Assembly: GCA_016271365.2 (NCBI GenBank)
Contig: CM028129.1
Span: 1,008,815,501 to 1,008,879,500, forward strand
Length of the DNA: 64,000 bases
Direction: 5' to 3'
DNA from: Neoceratodus forsteri
Taxonomy: Eukaryota; Chordata; Ceratodontiformes; Ceratodontidae
The notes beneath the pieces are model-generated. The model saw only the letters and a list, made by a program, of their open reading frames with translations. It did not search any database and had not been told where the DNA came from. The position numbers and the translations under genes were made by a program. Of the stretch, positions 34,680-46,078 are shown one piece after another (positions within the stretch are counted from its first letter, which is position 1; the number at the start of each line of letters is the position of its first letter).

Positions 34680-35700
34680 ACTGCACAGCCAAAGGCAGTC
34701 CTACGTCATGAGGCAATATCCAGATTGCAGTGCCTTGTGAATGTATGGATCATGAACCAGGTAGCTGCATTGCAGATATCTGAAATGGAGGCTCCTTTAA
34801 AAGCAAGCGCAGTGGTGTCCATAGCTTTAGTGGAGTGGGTTTGGACAGGGCCAGTTAAAGGCTTGTTGTATTTTGTAACAAAATGAAATACAATCGCCCA
34901 ACCAGGATGAAAGAGTACGTGTCACAACCAGGAGGCCCTCACGACTTGGGGCAAAAGAGACAAACAGTTGAGACGTCTTTCTAATCGACTGTGTCCGATT
35001 AGTATAGTAGCATAGTATACGGTGGACATCTAAAGTATGTAGGAGATGTTCACCCTGATTGGAGTAGTCTGGATAGTAGACCAGAAGCTCCAAGGACTGA
35101 TTTAAAGTATGTTCGAAACTACTTTAGGAAGGAAGGGTTAGTACGAAGGACCACCCTGTTTTTGTGGAAAATCAAGTAAGGTTCCCTACGAGGGCGTGGA
35201 GCTCGGAAACTGTGAGCTGGGAAGTGATAGCCACTCAGAAATAGGGTTTTCCATGAAAGAAAACAGAGTTCACAAGTGGCTGCTGGCTCAAAGGCTCAAG
35301 GGTCAATTTTCTCTCAAAATTGAGATCCCATGGAGGAGTGGGTCTTCTAATAGGAAGTTTAATATGTAACAATCCTTCCAAAACATCTTAGCTAGATGAT
35401 GTTGGTACAGTAACCTACCATCCAGAGGCTCATGGAAAGCCAAGATGGTGGCCAAGTGGACTTTGATGGAAGAATAACAAACCGGCTCAGAATGAGGCCA
35501 GGTAGTCCAGAACCTTCATCAATGGACAAGAGTAAGTGTCCAAAGATCGAGGCTGACCATATGGAAGAGTGTTTCCATTTGGAATTGTATGTTGCTCTTG
35601 TTGCTGGCTTATGGGAGGCCAAGAGAATACTGGCAACAGGAGAGGATATTTATGTCAGTTAAGAAAGCATCCTCAGGAGCCAAGCATGAAGGTGTAGAGC
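34680..35700 (-). pseudogene. DIRS-C tyrosine recombinase with lost catalytic residues
   Basis: Reads THSTKAMDTTALAFKGAS, in which the box II Arg is Lys (HSTK at 34826-34837), then DICNAATWFMIHTFTRHCNL, in which the nucleophilic Tyr is Cys (codon 34727-34729). The N-terminal part PATRATYNSKWKHSSIW lies near 35570-35610. These are point changes in an otherwise readable region, so the recombinase was chemically dead, not merely frameshifted. Confidence 0.85.
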
Positions 35701-35702
35701 CT

Positions 35703-36460
35703 TCAGGTTGGGGTGTAGGAGAACCCGTGACACTGAGTCATGAGGTCTGGTCTGACTGGCAACGGACGGGGTCCTGTACTGACAGTTATAGGGAAATCAC
35801 GCCTGGCGAGGCCAAGTGGGGCTATAAAATCATTGTGGCCGGCTCCAACTGTAGTTTCAGTAGAGTCCATTGCAGGAGAGGGACAGGGGAAGCATATAGA
35901 GAGAGACCTGTCCAGGGTTGGGACAGGGCATCTACAGAGTGTCTCTTTCTGTTCAGGATAATGGAAAGATACCTGGGAAGATGGTAATTCTCTGGGGAGG
36001 CAAACAGATCCATCTGTGGAGTGCCCCATAAGTTGAAGATTTCTTGGAGCACTTGCTCGTCAAGTGTCCATTCATGAGTTGTGGACTGGCGGAATTTGCG
36101 GTTGGCTAACTGGTTGCAATGCCCCAGTAGGTGGACAGCTGTTGCGCCAACTGTTGCCACATGGCTTCTTGCCAAACTGCAAAGGTCTTCTGCACAGGAT
36201 ACGAGACTTTGCCCTTGCTTGTTATTGAGGGAAAACACTACTGCAGTGTGGTCTGACTGGATCAGTAACGATCCTGGCTCGAGGTAGGGCCAGATAGCCT
36301 GGAGGGCTAGACGGACCACACTCATCTCTAAGAGACACATGGGGAGAAGCGGGCCATTGGCCTTGGGTCTGATAAGGACCAAAGTGCGCTCCCCAACCCT
36401 GCAGGGAAGCATCCATGGTCAACGTTTGCATGGGAGGTGGGGACTGGAAAGGCATTCTTT
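35703..36460 (-). pseudogene. DIRS-C RNase H and methyltransferase-like region
   Basis: A 196-codon open stretch (35822-36412) covers RNase H from LALQAIWPYLEPGSLLIQSD through NQLANRKFRQSTTHEWTLD. It continues into LWGTPQMDLFASPENYHLPR and SVDALSQPWTGLSLYASP, the best copy of the WGTPxxDLFA..DAL..W methyltransferase-like signature here. The RNase H start LTMDASLQGWGAHFG is in the next frame near 36410. VLADxLSR is degenerate. Confidence 0.85.
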
Positions 36461-37366
36461 GATTCAGATTGATTCTGATTGTCCACCATTTCAGGGTAGA
36501 CTTTAAAAGAGTGACCCCGATTTTGTCTTGAACTGTCCTTAGTTTTTGGGACCATTAGTTCTGGAGGGTCCACTGGACAGGTCTCATGGAGACAGGTGAA
36601 TGCTCCACAGGGATGGCAGTGGACATGTGACCCAGAAGGCACAGCATCTGTCTGGCTGTGACTATTTTCTGAGTCTGTATATGTAATGCCAGAGCTATAG
36701 CGTGTCCTGCCGGGCAGGCAGGAAGCCCCGGCAGTAACTTTATCTAGAACAGCTCCAATGTATTGGAGTGACTGTCTGATTTGGACTGGACTTTGGCCAA
36801 TTGACAGTGAGTCCCAGAACTGCAAACAGTTTGCTAGCATCTAGAGAGGCAAGCACAGCTACTTTGGAGTCTGCTTTATTAGTCATTCATCTAGATATGA
36901 AAAGATGAAGTGCCTTCTCTTCGTGGAGGCTGCTGCTACCACCACTAAGCACTTGGTGAACATTCTGGGGGCTGATGAGAGGCCGAAAGAATGTGCTGGA
37001 AACTGGTCATTTTGATCCAGTAGGTGGAAGTGTGAAAATCTGTGGTGGGCAGAGTGGATGGGAATATGAAGGTGAGGCATCCTTCATGTCATAGCGCAGC
37101 CAATCGCCCTGTTTCAGGATCAGCATGATGGCAGGTAGGGTGATCATGTGGAAACATTTGTACTGAATGTAAAGATTCAGGTGTCTGAGATCCAGTATTG
37201 ATCTGATGTCTCCTGTTCGTTTGGGCACCAGAAGGAAGTGGGAGTAAATCCCGCTTGATGTTCCAGAAGGGCACGGTACAATGGCCTGTTTGGTCAAAAG
37301 GTCGTCAATTCCTCCTGTAAGATGGGTATATGATCTGGAGGACAATGAATCTGCTGTGGAGGGCAA
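36461..37366 (-). pseudogene. DIRS-C reverse transcriptase, YLDD changed to YLDE
   Basis: A 119-codon open stretch (37007-37366) reads LVPKRTGDIRSILDLRHLNL and RYDMKDASPSYSHP (first catalytic region). Then FGLSSAPRMFTKCLVVVAAA and FSYLDE at about 36887-36899 follow, where the second Asp of the active site is Glu and a stop follows. Confidence 0.82.
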
Positions 37367-37399
37367 GGGCGTGGAGTGGAGAGAAACTCCAAAGTATGA

Positions 37400-39231
37400 C
37401 CTTCTGTATAATCTGAAGTACCCAATTGTCAGAAGTGATTATCTGCCAGGCCTCCAGATGAAGGGCAAATTACCTCCCACAGCCTTAGAGGCCTGGTCGA
37501 GGAGGCGGGGAAAGCCCTTGTGGGTCACTGGGAAGCAGGCTGCGCAGCTCCACCTGAAGGGCAGGAGAAGGCAGAGGCATTGCCTCTGGTGGATTGAGCA
37601 CCACCTCTGAAGCCACCTTTATTATTACCTCTGTATCTTCCACCTCTTTGGAATAAAAGGAGTGTTGATGCAGTAGGTTGTAGCTGGAGTATGATACATG
37701 CCATGGACCGTATGGAGGGTTCTGCTTGATGCCTGCAAGTCATCCAGTAAAGTTTGAGTACCTGGTCCAAAACAGCTCAGAACTGTTAAAGGGGCATATT
37801 AGCTACTTTATGTTGTATATCAGGTGCAAAGCCTGAAACGCAAGCCAGGCATGGCGACACAGAGTGATACCAATGGCTGACAGTCGGCTGAGGTATCTAC
37901 GGTATCATATCCCAACCTGAGAAGGTGACGGAGATAGAATTATGAGTTGTCACTGTAGCCAATAATTTATCCCTGTCTTGTGAGGGAGTTTATTGATAAG
38001 CTCAATGGCAGAGGAGCCAAGGGTACACTGATATTTAATCATATGACCCATATAATTCAGGATTCTGATATTCATAGCACCCGAGGAAAATACCTTTTTT
38101 CCCCAGATAGTCAATTCTTCGATTCCTTATCGGGGTGTAAGGAGCTCATGTGCTTAGGTTTTTGGTACAGTCATGAGCGGCAGTAATGACCACAGACTCT
38201 ATCTCCAGAATACTAGACAGAAAGGGTAGTCCAGAGGAGTCTGATAGACGATCTGCTTTGTGGGGAACAGCTGTAATAGCTGAAGGCTGATGCCAAGCAG
38301 CCAGCATGGCATTCTGGTAAATTGGTATGGGGGACCACTAAGGCTCCTCAGGTAATTCAAGATATTCTCTGCCATATCCTTACATTGTTTGTCATGTTCA
38401 GTAGTAGATAATCCCATGACCTTCTGGATTTGAGCCATCCTCTCACTAAAGATCGGGTCGTCTGGGGTGAGGCAGCTGAAGGAGAGGCAGATTCTCCATC
38501 CAGGGAAGAGATTTCAAAATAGGGGATTCAGGATTAGGAAGATCCTAATCTTGAAACTCTTCATCCTCAAGATCACTGTCGAAATCAGGCGGCAAATCTT
38601 GGTCATCTGACAAACAGTCCTCTCTGAATAGAGGAGATGACCAGGGTGGCATGGTATCCCTGTCACTATGAAATCTTTTAGGCGGAAGAGGGAAAGGAGA
38701 TCGGGTAGCATCATCCAGCTCTTCAGGGGCTGAGAATGCCGCATGGCATTCAAGAACTGTCAGACTTCACTGGTGAGGCCCTTTCCTGGGAAGAAGGGGC
38801 GAGAAGTGGGCATGTTGGGAAACAAGGGAGGTGAGAGTGAATGGGACACGTAGTATGAGCAGGTCTTGCCCTGGGTGGTAAAGACCAGGGCCCCGATCTC
38901 TGTCCACCTGACACCTATAAGAAGCCACCTGTGTAGGCAGAGGGGCAGTCAATAAGGCATAAACCATAGGGCTCCCTGAGGAATGCGTGGTGTCGCTGAC
39001 AGGCCCCAGGGAAAATGAGTTATTTTCACTTAAATTGTCAGATGCCATTGACAGGAGAGGAGCCTCCATCGACGCAGCAGCAGTATATTTAGCTGCATGT
39101 AAAATGCTGGAAAGTGCTGTCGACGAGAGGTATGAGCCTCCATCAATGAAGATATGTTTAAAAGATGCCCAGTCGACAGAGACACACAGAAATGGAGGCA
39201 GTCGATACGACTTAGAGCAGAGAGGTGAGAA
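37400..39231 (-). pseudogene. DIRS-C gag-like ORF, main part
   Basis: Between RT and the LINE insertion. MEAPLLSMASDNLSENNS to PLLPRKGPHQ (38767-39069) is a Ser-rich segment. An acidic stretch follows (SDQDLPPDFDSDLEDEE-like, 38540-38620). Farther on are helical and basic segments, then a Gly/Arg-rich tract (RYRGNNKGGFRGGA, 37600-37650). The start portion lies across the LINE at 43091-43360. Function is inferred from position. Confidence 0.65.
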
Positions 39232-39803
39232 GGGTTTCTCCTCTTCTGCCTGGAATGCCCCCTCCCTCCCTTGTGTGTTAATTTATAGGCATCTTCCCTC
39301 GAAATCTCTTCCCCGCCCTCAGCATTTTTCTAAACCAACAGAGAGTCACACCAGCTTGCTGATCCAACCAATCAGAAACTTCACTACTCCACCACAGCCA
39401 ACTACCAGTATCTCTTTCAGAATGGGGAGCTTATTCTGATACTCCTTTCACTATCAGCCATAGGGTTCCACAAAGAAGATGTCCCTGTCGTACAATTTAG
39501 AGTGGTCCATCCACCCAGTCTCTCTGAACCATCCCTTTGGCTGACACTCAAACCCTCATATATGCTCTACCATTGCTGCATCGACTACAGTGGTGTAATC
39601 ACCATAAAGAGACACATACCACACACATGTATTTCAGCCAAGGCTCCACTGCTGGATATATAGATCCCCCTAAGCCTAGTCGTCAAACTGCTACTTGGTA
39701 TCCGACACTTCCTTAAAACCACAGGAGCACCCCAAAAGAGAGTGGCAACAGAATAAAAAAGGACCACCAAAGACAGCCCCTCTCCCCATCACTGGCAGCC
39801 CTC

Positions 39804-42705
39804 ATGAAACTACTGCTCTTTCTATTGCTCTGTATTGGTAATGTGGAAATCAACCCTGGACCTCTTGAAAGTATCACCTCTCCATCAGACCTAACCTCAA
39901 TTAAAGGCCTCAGTTTCCTGTATATTAATGTATGCAGTCTGTTGAAAAAATTTACGTTGATACAAGCCTGGTTGCCCATACCTTGCCAGACTTTCTCGTG
40001 GTAACTGAGACATGGCTCAAACCCACCACAGCGGACAGGGATGTTAACCTACCTATCAGCTATTCAGAGCTGATCGCCAAACAAGGGAGGTGGAGTAGCC
40101 ATATATGCAAAAGCTGGTATAGCTGTATTCTTGCTGCTGCAACATCTATGCCCAAGGAGTTTGAATGCCTATCTCTAAAAGTCTCTCTCCCCAATACAGC
40201 AGCTTTTCAACTAATTGGATGCTACAGACCCCCTCTGCTGAACACAAGCTCTTATCCCACCTGGGGAACCTAGTCAAGCCCAGCACTGAAGAAGTCACTA
40301 TTCTAGGTGACCTGAATTTCAACTGGCTCACCCAGGTAGCTACACCTCTGGTATCATTCTGTGACACCCTATGGGCTCACACAGTTAATTAATGAACAAC
40401 AAGAATAAATGCAAGGAATAGTAGTAACAGCACACTACTTGATATCATGCTAGTGAGTAAACCACATCTATTCACCACGCTGGAGTGCTCCTATGCGATA
40501 TAAGTGATCACTGCCCCATCGCAGGGTAAGATCCACCAGCATAACAACAAATCCTGCAAAATTCCTCATGAGGAGATCCAAGAAAAACATCAATATTGAA
40601 GGATATCTGCATGATCTAGCTTACTCTCCACACTGGCAAAAGTTTTATCTTGCAAATTCTGTAGAAAAAGCTCAGCAGGTGCTAAATAGCATTATAATAA
40701 ATGCCCTCAACATCCATGCCCTAATCTCTAGTATCTGAATAAAAACAAATCCTGTCGCTGGTTTCAGCTGACCTCAAAGCTGCACTGCTGGAGAGACAAA
40801 CTCTGGAAAGTGGCAAGAAAAACTAAGAATGCAAATGACTGGATGATTTTAGGAAAGCCAGGAATAGAGGCACCAGGAAAGTTAGGGATGCAAGGCTGCC
40901 TTCTACCTGGCCGCGCTCGACTCCTCCTACCATAATCCTGCTAGGTTTGGGGCACCATCAAAGTCGATGGGACAGGGCGCTAACAACCCCTTCCAACTCA
41001 ACTACACAATAGTTATGGCCCTATCACTGGCAAAATGGAAATCCTGGACACATTCAACAACCACTTCTGGCTGGCCTTGCCTTTGACACCTCCCAGCTAA
41101 CCTGCTGAGGGACCAGTCCGCTCCCACTACATTGGTGATCAAAGAGTTGACTCTTCCTTTAGCTTCAAACCTATACTGTTGAAACAAGTTGAGGATCTAT
41201 TATGGCATCTGGATACCAAAAAGTGCAGGAGCAGACTCTCTGGACCCCTTCTTTCTAAAGACTCGTGCCATGTACTTGCAGTCCCCAACACACCTCTTTA
41301 ACTTTTCCTAAACTCTGGCTCTATTCCCACTTGTGAAGACAGCCCAAGTGGTCCCCTTCTAAAATCAGGGGACCCTATGGATCTTAATAATTACAGGCCC
41401 ATTTCCATTCTACCTGTGCTATCCAAGATGCTGGAGAAATGAGTGCGTAATCAGCTAAGGGAATATCCTGACAATGCTAACCTATTAAATCCAGCTCAAT
41501 CTGGATTCAGGGCCAAACATAGCACTATCACTGCATTAGCCAAGGTCACAAATGACTGGCAAACGCAATTAGATAAAAGAATAATGTCTGTGCAGTATTC
41601 CTGGACCTAAACAAAGCACTTGATACTGTGGACCATGAGCTGCTACTCTCATCCCTGCACTCCTGGCCTAGATCCACCCTCCTTAAGTGGTTCAGATGCT
41701 ACCTCCCGTAGGTCACAGCAGGTAAAAGCTGAAGGTGACCTATCCCCATTAAGACCACTGTCAAGAGAAGTCCCAAGGCTCTATTCTGGGTCCTAGCCTT
41801 TTGCCATTTATATAAATAACATTGATTAACCCTTACCAAGTCCTCAGTACACCTCTTTGCTGATGACACTGTTCTGTATGTCAGCAACCCTTCGCCTACA
41901 GTTGCTCATGAAATCCTACAAACAGAATTCTCCTTGTTACAACATCAGCTACTCGAGAAAAAGCTTCTGCTAAATGCAAAAACTAAAGCAAAGATGTTCA
42001 CAACTCAAAACTCCACCAGCACATCCTCTTCAATCACTTCCCCAGCTATGCATTATACTTGAGAAAATCTGGAGTATGTTGAAAACTTCAAATACCTAGG
42101 TGTGTGGATTGACAACAGACTCGACTTCACTCATCATCTAGAAGAACTGTTAAAAGCTTGCCAAAGGCTTGGCCTCCTCTATAGATTAAAACCCTTCCTT
42201 AACAGAGACTCAAAGATGAGGTTAGTCCAGGCCATCTTTCTATCAGTTATTGACTATGCAGACTTCCTTTATAGTCACTGCCCCTCCTCCCTACCTTCAC
42301 AAGTTGGATGCCTTATATCATAGAGCTATAAGGTTCATTACAGATCTGCCATATAATACCCACCATTGCTCTCTTTATGGCGCAGTTGGATGGGTTTCCT
42401 TCATATCAGGAGGAGCAGAAATGCAGCTCTATGGATTTACAGAGCTTTATCAAAAACTTCCAAACTATATCCTGACTGCTTCAACCAGACTACTCCTAGC
42501 TCCTATGCCCCAGAAGCAACAATATCATCCTGCTCAAATTGCCCAAAGTCAGCACCAGACTAGGAGGGCAGCAATCAGCTATTCTCTAGCTATAGCATGG
42601 AACACCCTACAAAAATCCCTAAAACTGTCCATTATCATTCCATTTGCATCCTTTAAACAGCATTGTACAGCCTTCTTCACAGAGAAATGCAGTTGCTACC
42701 GCTAG
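39804..42705 (+). pseudogene. L2-2 ORF2 endonuclease/reverse transcriptase
   Basis: Opens with MKLLLFLLLCIGNVEINPGP, a hydrophobic leader plus a 2A-like motif. Endonuclease motifs are VVTETWLKP (40000), GRWSSH.. and LGDLNFNWLT (40300-40335). The RT segments are LNNYRPISILPVLSKMLEK (41385-41450), AQSGFRAKHSTIT (41490), FADDT with active-site FADD at 41856-41867 and YLGVWIDNRLDFTHHLEELL. The C-terminal part from 42250 is one open 151-codon stretch. Stops occur at several points (for example after MLEK and after LNTSSYPTWGT). Confidence 0.85.
39837..39863 (+). other. 2A-like motif GNVEINPGP at LINE ORF2 start
   Basis: Codons GGT to CCT spell GNVEINPGP directly after a Leu-rich stretch. The 2A ribosome-skipping consensus is D(V/I)ExNPGP. 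Here the Asp is Asn, which may weaken activity. Functional 2A sequences at the N-terminus of ORF2 are known in CR1/L2-group LINEs. Confidence 0.8.
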
Positions 42706-43090
42706 AGATAGAATAGTCTTCCTACAAATCTGGCTTCCAATCATATATGGCATATTCCTTCCAGTCAGACACCCCAGCTTACGTGCACCCAATAATATCT
42801 TCACCATCCTAGTATTCATTATGTTGTGTGTCTGTCATGGCCCCATTGGGATATGTATGTACTGTACATACTGTAGATATTAGCTAACCTTCCTTTAACC
42901 GAGTTTTAACATGTGAATTCACTGTACATCATTGTGTTATAAACATTATTTTTCTCTGTATGTATAACTGTCTTATAAAGCGTATGATGTATTTGCCGTG
43001 TATCAACTACTGAACCTTGACCTTATCAGGTCCATCTTGTAAATGAGCCTTGCTCAATGATGTTCGCCTGAATAAATAAAGATTTGATTG

Positions 43091-43360
43091 ATTGATTGAT
43101 GAGAACCAGCAGAGGGGAGCCTTGGTACAAGCCCCTGGTTCTCCAAGAGAGACATTTTCTGCTCCATCAAAAGGTGTTGAATTTCAAGCAACCGTCAATG
43201 GGTTGCCTGATTAAATTCCTGACAAACTACAGGAATTGGTGCGTGTGTGGGTCCCAGACACCTTACACAAAGTGTGTGATAGTCAAAGCAGTATATCTTC
43301 CTACCACAATGGCAGGAACAAAATAAAGCTAGTTTCTCTGAAGAATCTGTAGACATTCAT
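43091..43360 (-). pseudogene. DIRS-C gag start, beyond the LINE
   Basis: The reverse strand reads FDYHTLCKVSGTHTRTN, a Cys/His-containing N-terminal patch like the gag starts of the other families, then continues in 39231 downward. A leader and ITR follow to 43596. Confidence 0.5.
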
Positions 43361-43450
43361 CTAGTTCCAAATTTCTTGTTGATGACTGCTACAGAAGTTG
43401 CACTAGTTGCTGCGCAAGCTGAAGACGGCGAGAAATGAACGGAGGCAGAG

Positions 43451-43582
43451 ACCCGCCTCACTTATATAAGAAACAGGAAGCTGATGTCATGTGGGCGGTC
43501 CCTGGTGACAAATTGCTAGAAGAGCTGCTGCACCACAGTGACCTCTGCTGGATACCCGAAAATATTACCTACTGCAAGAGAC
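43451..43582. repeat. DIRS-C right inverted terminal repeat
   Basis: Inverted match to 34254-34386. It contains the palindromic CTTATATAAG at 43461-43470, a TATA-like box placed to transcribe gag. Confidence 0.88.
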
Positions 43583-43679
43583 CACTCCGTGGAAGATCTA
43601 CTGTTACAGGTGAGTAACTTCATTTTCTAGGGATGTGGATATGATGTTCTATCCACACTTCTGGCAGACTCTAGCAGTT

Positions 43680-44870
43680 CTCTGGGAGGATGGAGGCAAT
43701 GTTCACACGCCTACATAGGGAATGGAGAACTGAGGCCCCAAAACCAGCATCCTGGTGTGACTCAAGGTCAATGTGGTAATGGGAAATGAAAGTGTGAGCT
43801 GACCTCCAGGTAGCAGCCCTGTAGATTTCTTGGATAGGGACATCCCTGGAAGCAGCCACGAGGCAGCGGTATGGCGGATGGAATGAGCTCTTAGCCTCAA
43901 GGGAGGCTCCGCACCCACCAACATATAGCAGAGGTCAATGCAGGACACAATCCACCTACAAATCATCCGCTTAGCTGCGGACTGCCAGGTGCGCTTCAGT
44001 AGTGGTGACAAATAGCTGGCGAACCTCTCCCGAACTTCAATAGCGCTCTTTGTAATAAGTGAGTGCTCGCCTCAAGTCCAGAGTATGGAGCCTGTGCTTG
44101 GCCTCAGAGGTGTGACTGGTAAAGAACACCGTAAGTTTAATCACTTGATTAAGGTGAAACTCTGACACAATCTTGAGAGGAACTTGGCTGGGGCAGGACA
44201 ACCTTGTCCCTGTGGAAGACCAGGTAAGGAGACTCCATTGAAAGCACCTAAAGCTCAACAATCCTTCTGGTGGATGTTGAGGCCACCAGGAAAGTGGTTT
44301 TCCATGACAGGTGAGACATGTCACACCTGTGCTTGATTCGAATGGCTTGCCCATGAACTTTGCCAAAACCAGTAACAGATCCCAAGGTGGTGGTGGTTCA
44401 CGCACCAGAGGAAATGTGGTCAAGGCCTTTGAAAAAGTGCCAGACCACCTTCTCCTGCACCACCGACCGCCGACTCAGCCCGTGCCTGGTAAGCAGAGAT
44501 GACTGCAAGGTCCACTTTAAGGGTCGCCGACCAAAGGCCCGACTTAAGAGGGACCACAGGTAGTCAAGGATGCTAGCCACTGGATAGGACAAGGGGTCCA
44601 GCCCTTTGCCCTGGCACCAAATGGAGAACCTCTTCCACTTGAAGGCATAGTATTTCCTGGTCGACTCCTTCCAGGATGCCTCCACAACAGTGAGAACATC
44701 GGAGATCTAGAGCCTGGAACTCTAGCCGCTCAGGAGCCAGGCTGTCAGGTTCAGGGATTGAAGGTCGGGTGGAGAACCTTCCCTGATTGATGGAAAGTAG
44801 GTCCAGGCAGAGAGGAAGACACCAAGGAGCCTGCTGATGAAGGAGATTGGGTACCAAAACTGGCATGGCC
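43680..44870 (-). pseudogene. DIRS-D tyrosine recombinase
   Basis: RAHSIRHTAASWLLPG carries HSIR at 43874-43885 (Thr to Ile at a variable position). EIYRAATWRSAHTFISHYHI carries the intact Tyr at 43776-43778. The N-terminal domain has KESTRKYYAFKWKRFSIWC near 44620-44680. Frames change between these parts. In contrast to C and E, the catalytic Arg and Tyr of this copy are preserved. Confidence 0.85.
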
Positions 44871-45766
44871 AGTCCAGAGCCACCTGGATCACCTGGGCTT
44901 GACCCTCCTGGCCTTGAAAAGCACCTTGTGGATCAAGGAGGTGGAAGAAAGACATTAAAGAGGCCTGGGGTCCAGGGCCTCGAGAAGGCATTCCCTGCAC
45001 CGTTCCCTGCTGGGGGTGGGGATAAAACAGCCTCAGCTTTGTGTTCTCCCTGGAGGTGAATAGATCCACCTGAGGAGTGCCCACTGGGAGAACAGGCTGT
45101 GTACTACCTCTGGGTGGAGACACCACTCATGAGATGCCTCGCCCACGTGGCTGAGGGCGTCTGCCAGCTGGTTGGAGCCCCTGCCACATGGATGGCTAGG
45201 AGATTAGTCTCCAGGTTCCGAGGAGGTCACGCGCATGAGAACTTCTTTGCACAGTGGCAGGAGTGCATCCCACACCGCTTGTTGAGGTAGTACATGGTTG
45301 TGGTGTTGCCTGTCTGGACCAGGCACACCTGACCACAGATGCACGGAGCGAATGCAATCAGCGCCAGCTGGTCTGCTCTGAGCTCCAGCAGGTTGATATG
45401 ACATCGCGACTCCTTGGGGGTCCAGAGCTTGTTCCGCCAGGTGGGCACCCCAACCCATGAGAGGCATCGGTCATCAGGATAAGTGTCAGCTCTGGGTGGA
45501 CAAACAGGATCCCTTCCTGCAAATGCTGTGGGACTAACCACCACTGGAGGGTGCCCATCCTCTGGGTCATAGTGACCAGCTAATTCGAAGTGACCCCTGT
45601 GCTGAGACCACTGGCTGGCCAGCTCCCACTGCAGGAGCGCATTCTCCAACAGGCCTACCAGACAACACTGGTGCAGGCCGCCGTGCAACTCAGCAGGCGC
45701 AGGGAAGTCCAGGACAGGCGCAATGCCCAATCCAAAATGATCAGGCAAAGGAGACAGCCTCCACAC
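44722..45766 (-). pseudogene. DIRS-D RNase H and methyltransferase-like region
   Basis: MTDASHGLGCPPGG (RNase H start, near 45460), NLLELRADQLALIAFAP and VCLVQTGNTTTMYYLNK are RNase H pieces. PQVDLFTSRENTKLRLF (45020-45090) is the methyltransferase-like signature. It is GC-rich compared with DIRS-A. Confidence 0.8.
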
Positions 45767-45941
45767 TGTCCGTCAGAGTCGGGCTCTGGCTCTGCAAAAG
45801 TCGAGCTCTTCCCGATGAAGTGGATCGTCTGCAAAAGCTAGAGTTCCAACTTGGCCCTCGTGACTATAAGGCCAAGTCTGATGCAGGTCTGGAGGGTCAG
45901 GTCCTGGACTGCTCCACCTCCTGCCTGGAAGGACCCGCTAT

Positions 45942-46078
45942 CAGAAGTAAATAAGGAAAAAGTCCAGCCACTCCATAAAATGTTCACAGAATTTTGAAAA
46001 TGTTATTTTCTATTTTCTTTAGAGATCGATCCTCTAACACAATGTTTCGCCTGTATAGGCTTCTTCAGGTGGGAGCTA
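45942..46078 (-). repeat. Left arm of a 135-bp inverted pair
   Basis: Reverse complement of 56595-56729, sharing CCTGAAGAAGCCTATACA, GAAAC, ATGGAGTGGCTGGACTTTTT and CTTATTTACTTCTG. The pair brackets about 10.8 kb and sits between two halves of the DIRS-D RT. The CCTGARGAAG..hairpin..GAAACGCTGG core recalls the loop of the 11558-11970 foldback. Confidence 0.85.

Larger units (their letters stand above)
39232..43090 (+). mobile_element. L2-like LINE (L2-2) inserted in DIRS-C gag
   Basis: Near-full-length plus-strand LINE: 5' UTR (39232-39803), ORF2 relic (39804-42705) and 3' UTR ending in a GATT tetranucleotide tail (43083-43102). DIRS-C gag flanks it on both sides. No long target duplication is visible; GAGA-containing bases at both edges give at most about 5 bp. 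Clade L2 is judged from GFRAKHSTIT, FADDT, YLGVWIDNRLDF, FLSVIDYADFLY and RAIRFITDLPYNTHH. Confidence 0.85.
34214..43596 (-). mobile_element. DIRS-C with nested L2 LINE, inserted in DIRS-D ICR
   Basis: Termini CAGTTACGTAAAAC at the left and CGTGGAAGAT at the right, resembling DIRS-B and DIRS-G. ITRs are at 34254-34386 and 43451-43582, and the ICR at 34546-34612. Without the LINE at about 39232-43090 the element is about 5.5 kb. The order gag, RT, RNase H, methyltransferase-like, YR on the minus strand is conserved. YR catalytic residues are mutated. Confidence 0.9.
43597..45941 (-). mobile_element. DIRS-D, ICR through RNase H
   Basis: Continues DIRS-D after DIRS-C. It holds the rest of the ICR (43597-43690, CTACTGTTACAGGTGAGTAA then GATGTGGATATGATG), YR, methyltransferase-like region and RNase H, and stops in RT at 45941, where the foldback-flanked segment begins. 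It resumes near 56730-56820. Confidence 0.85.

Noticed and set aside
43083..43102. GATT repeat as an independent microsatellite locus
   Set aside because: It is the tandem 3' tail of the L2-2 LINE, directly followed by DIRS-C gag.
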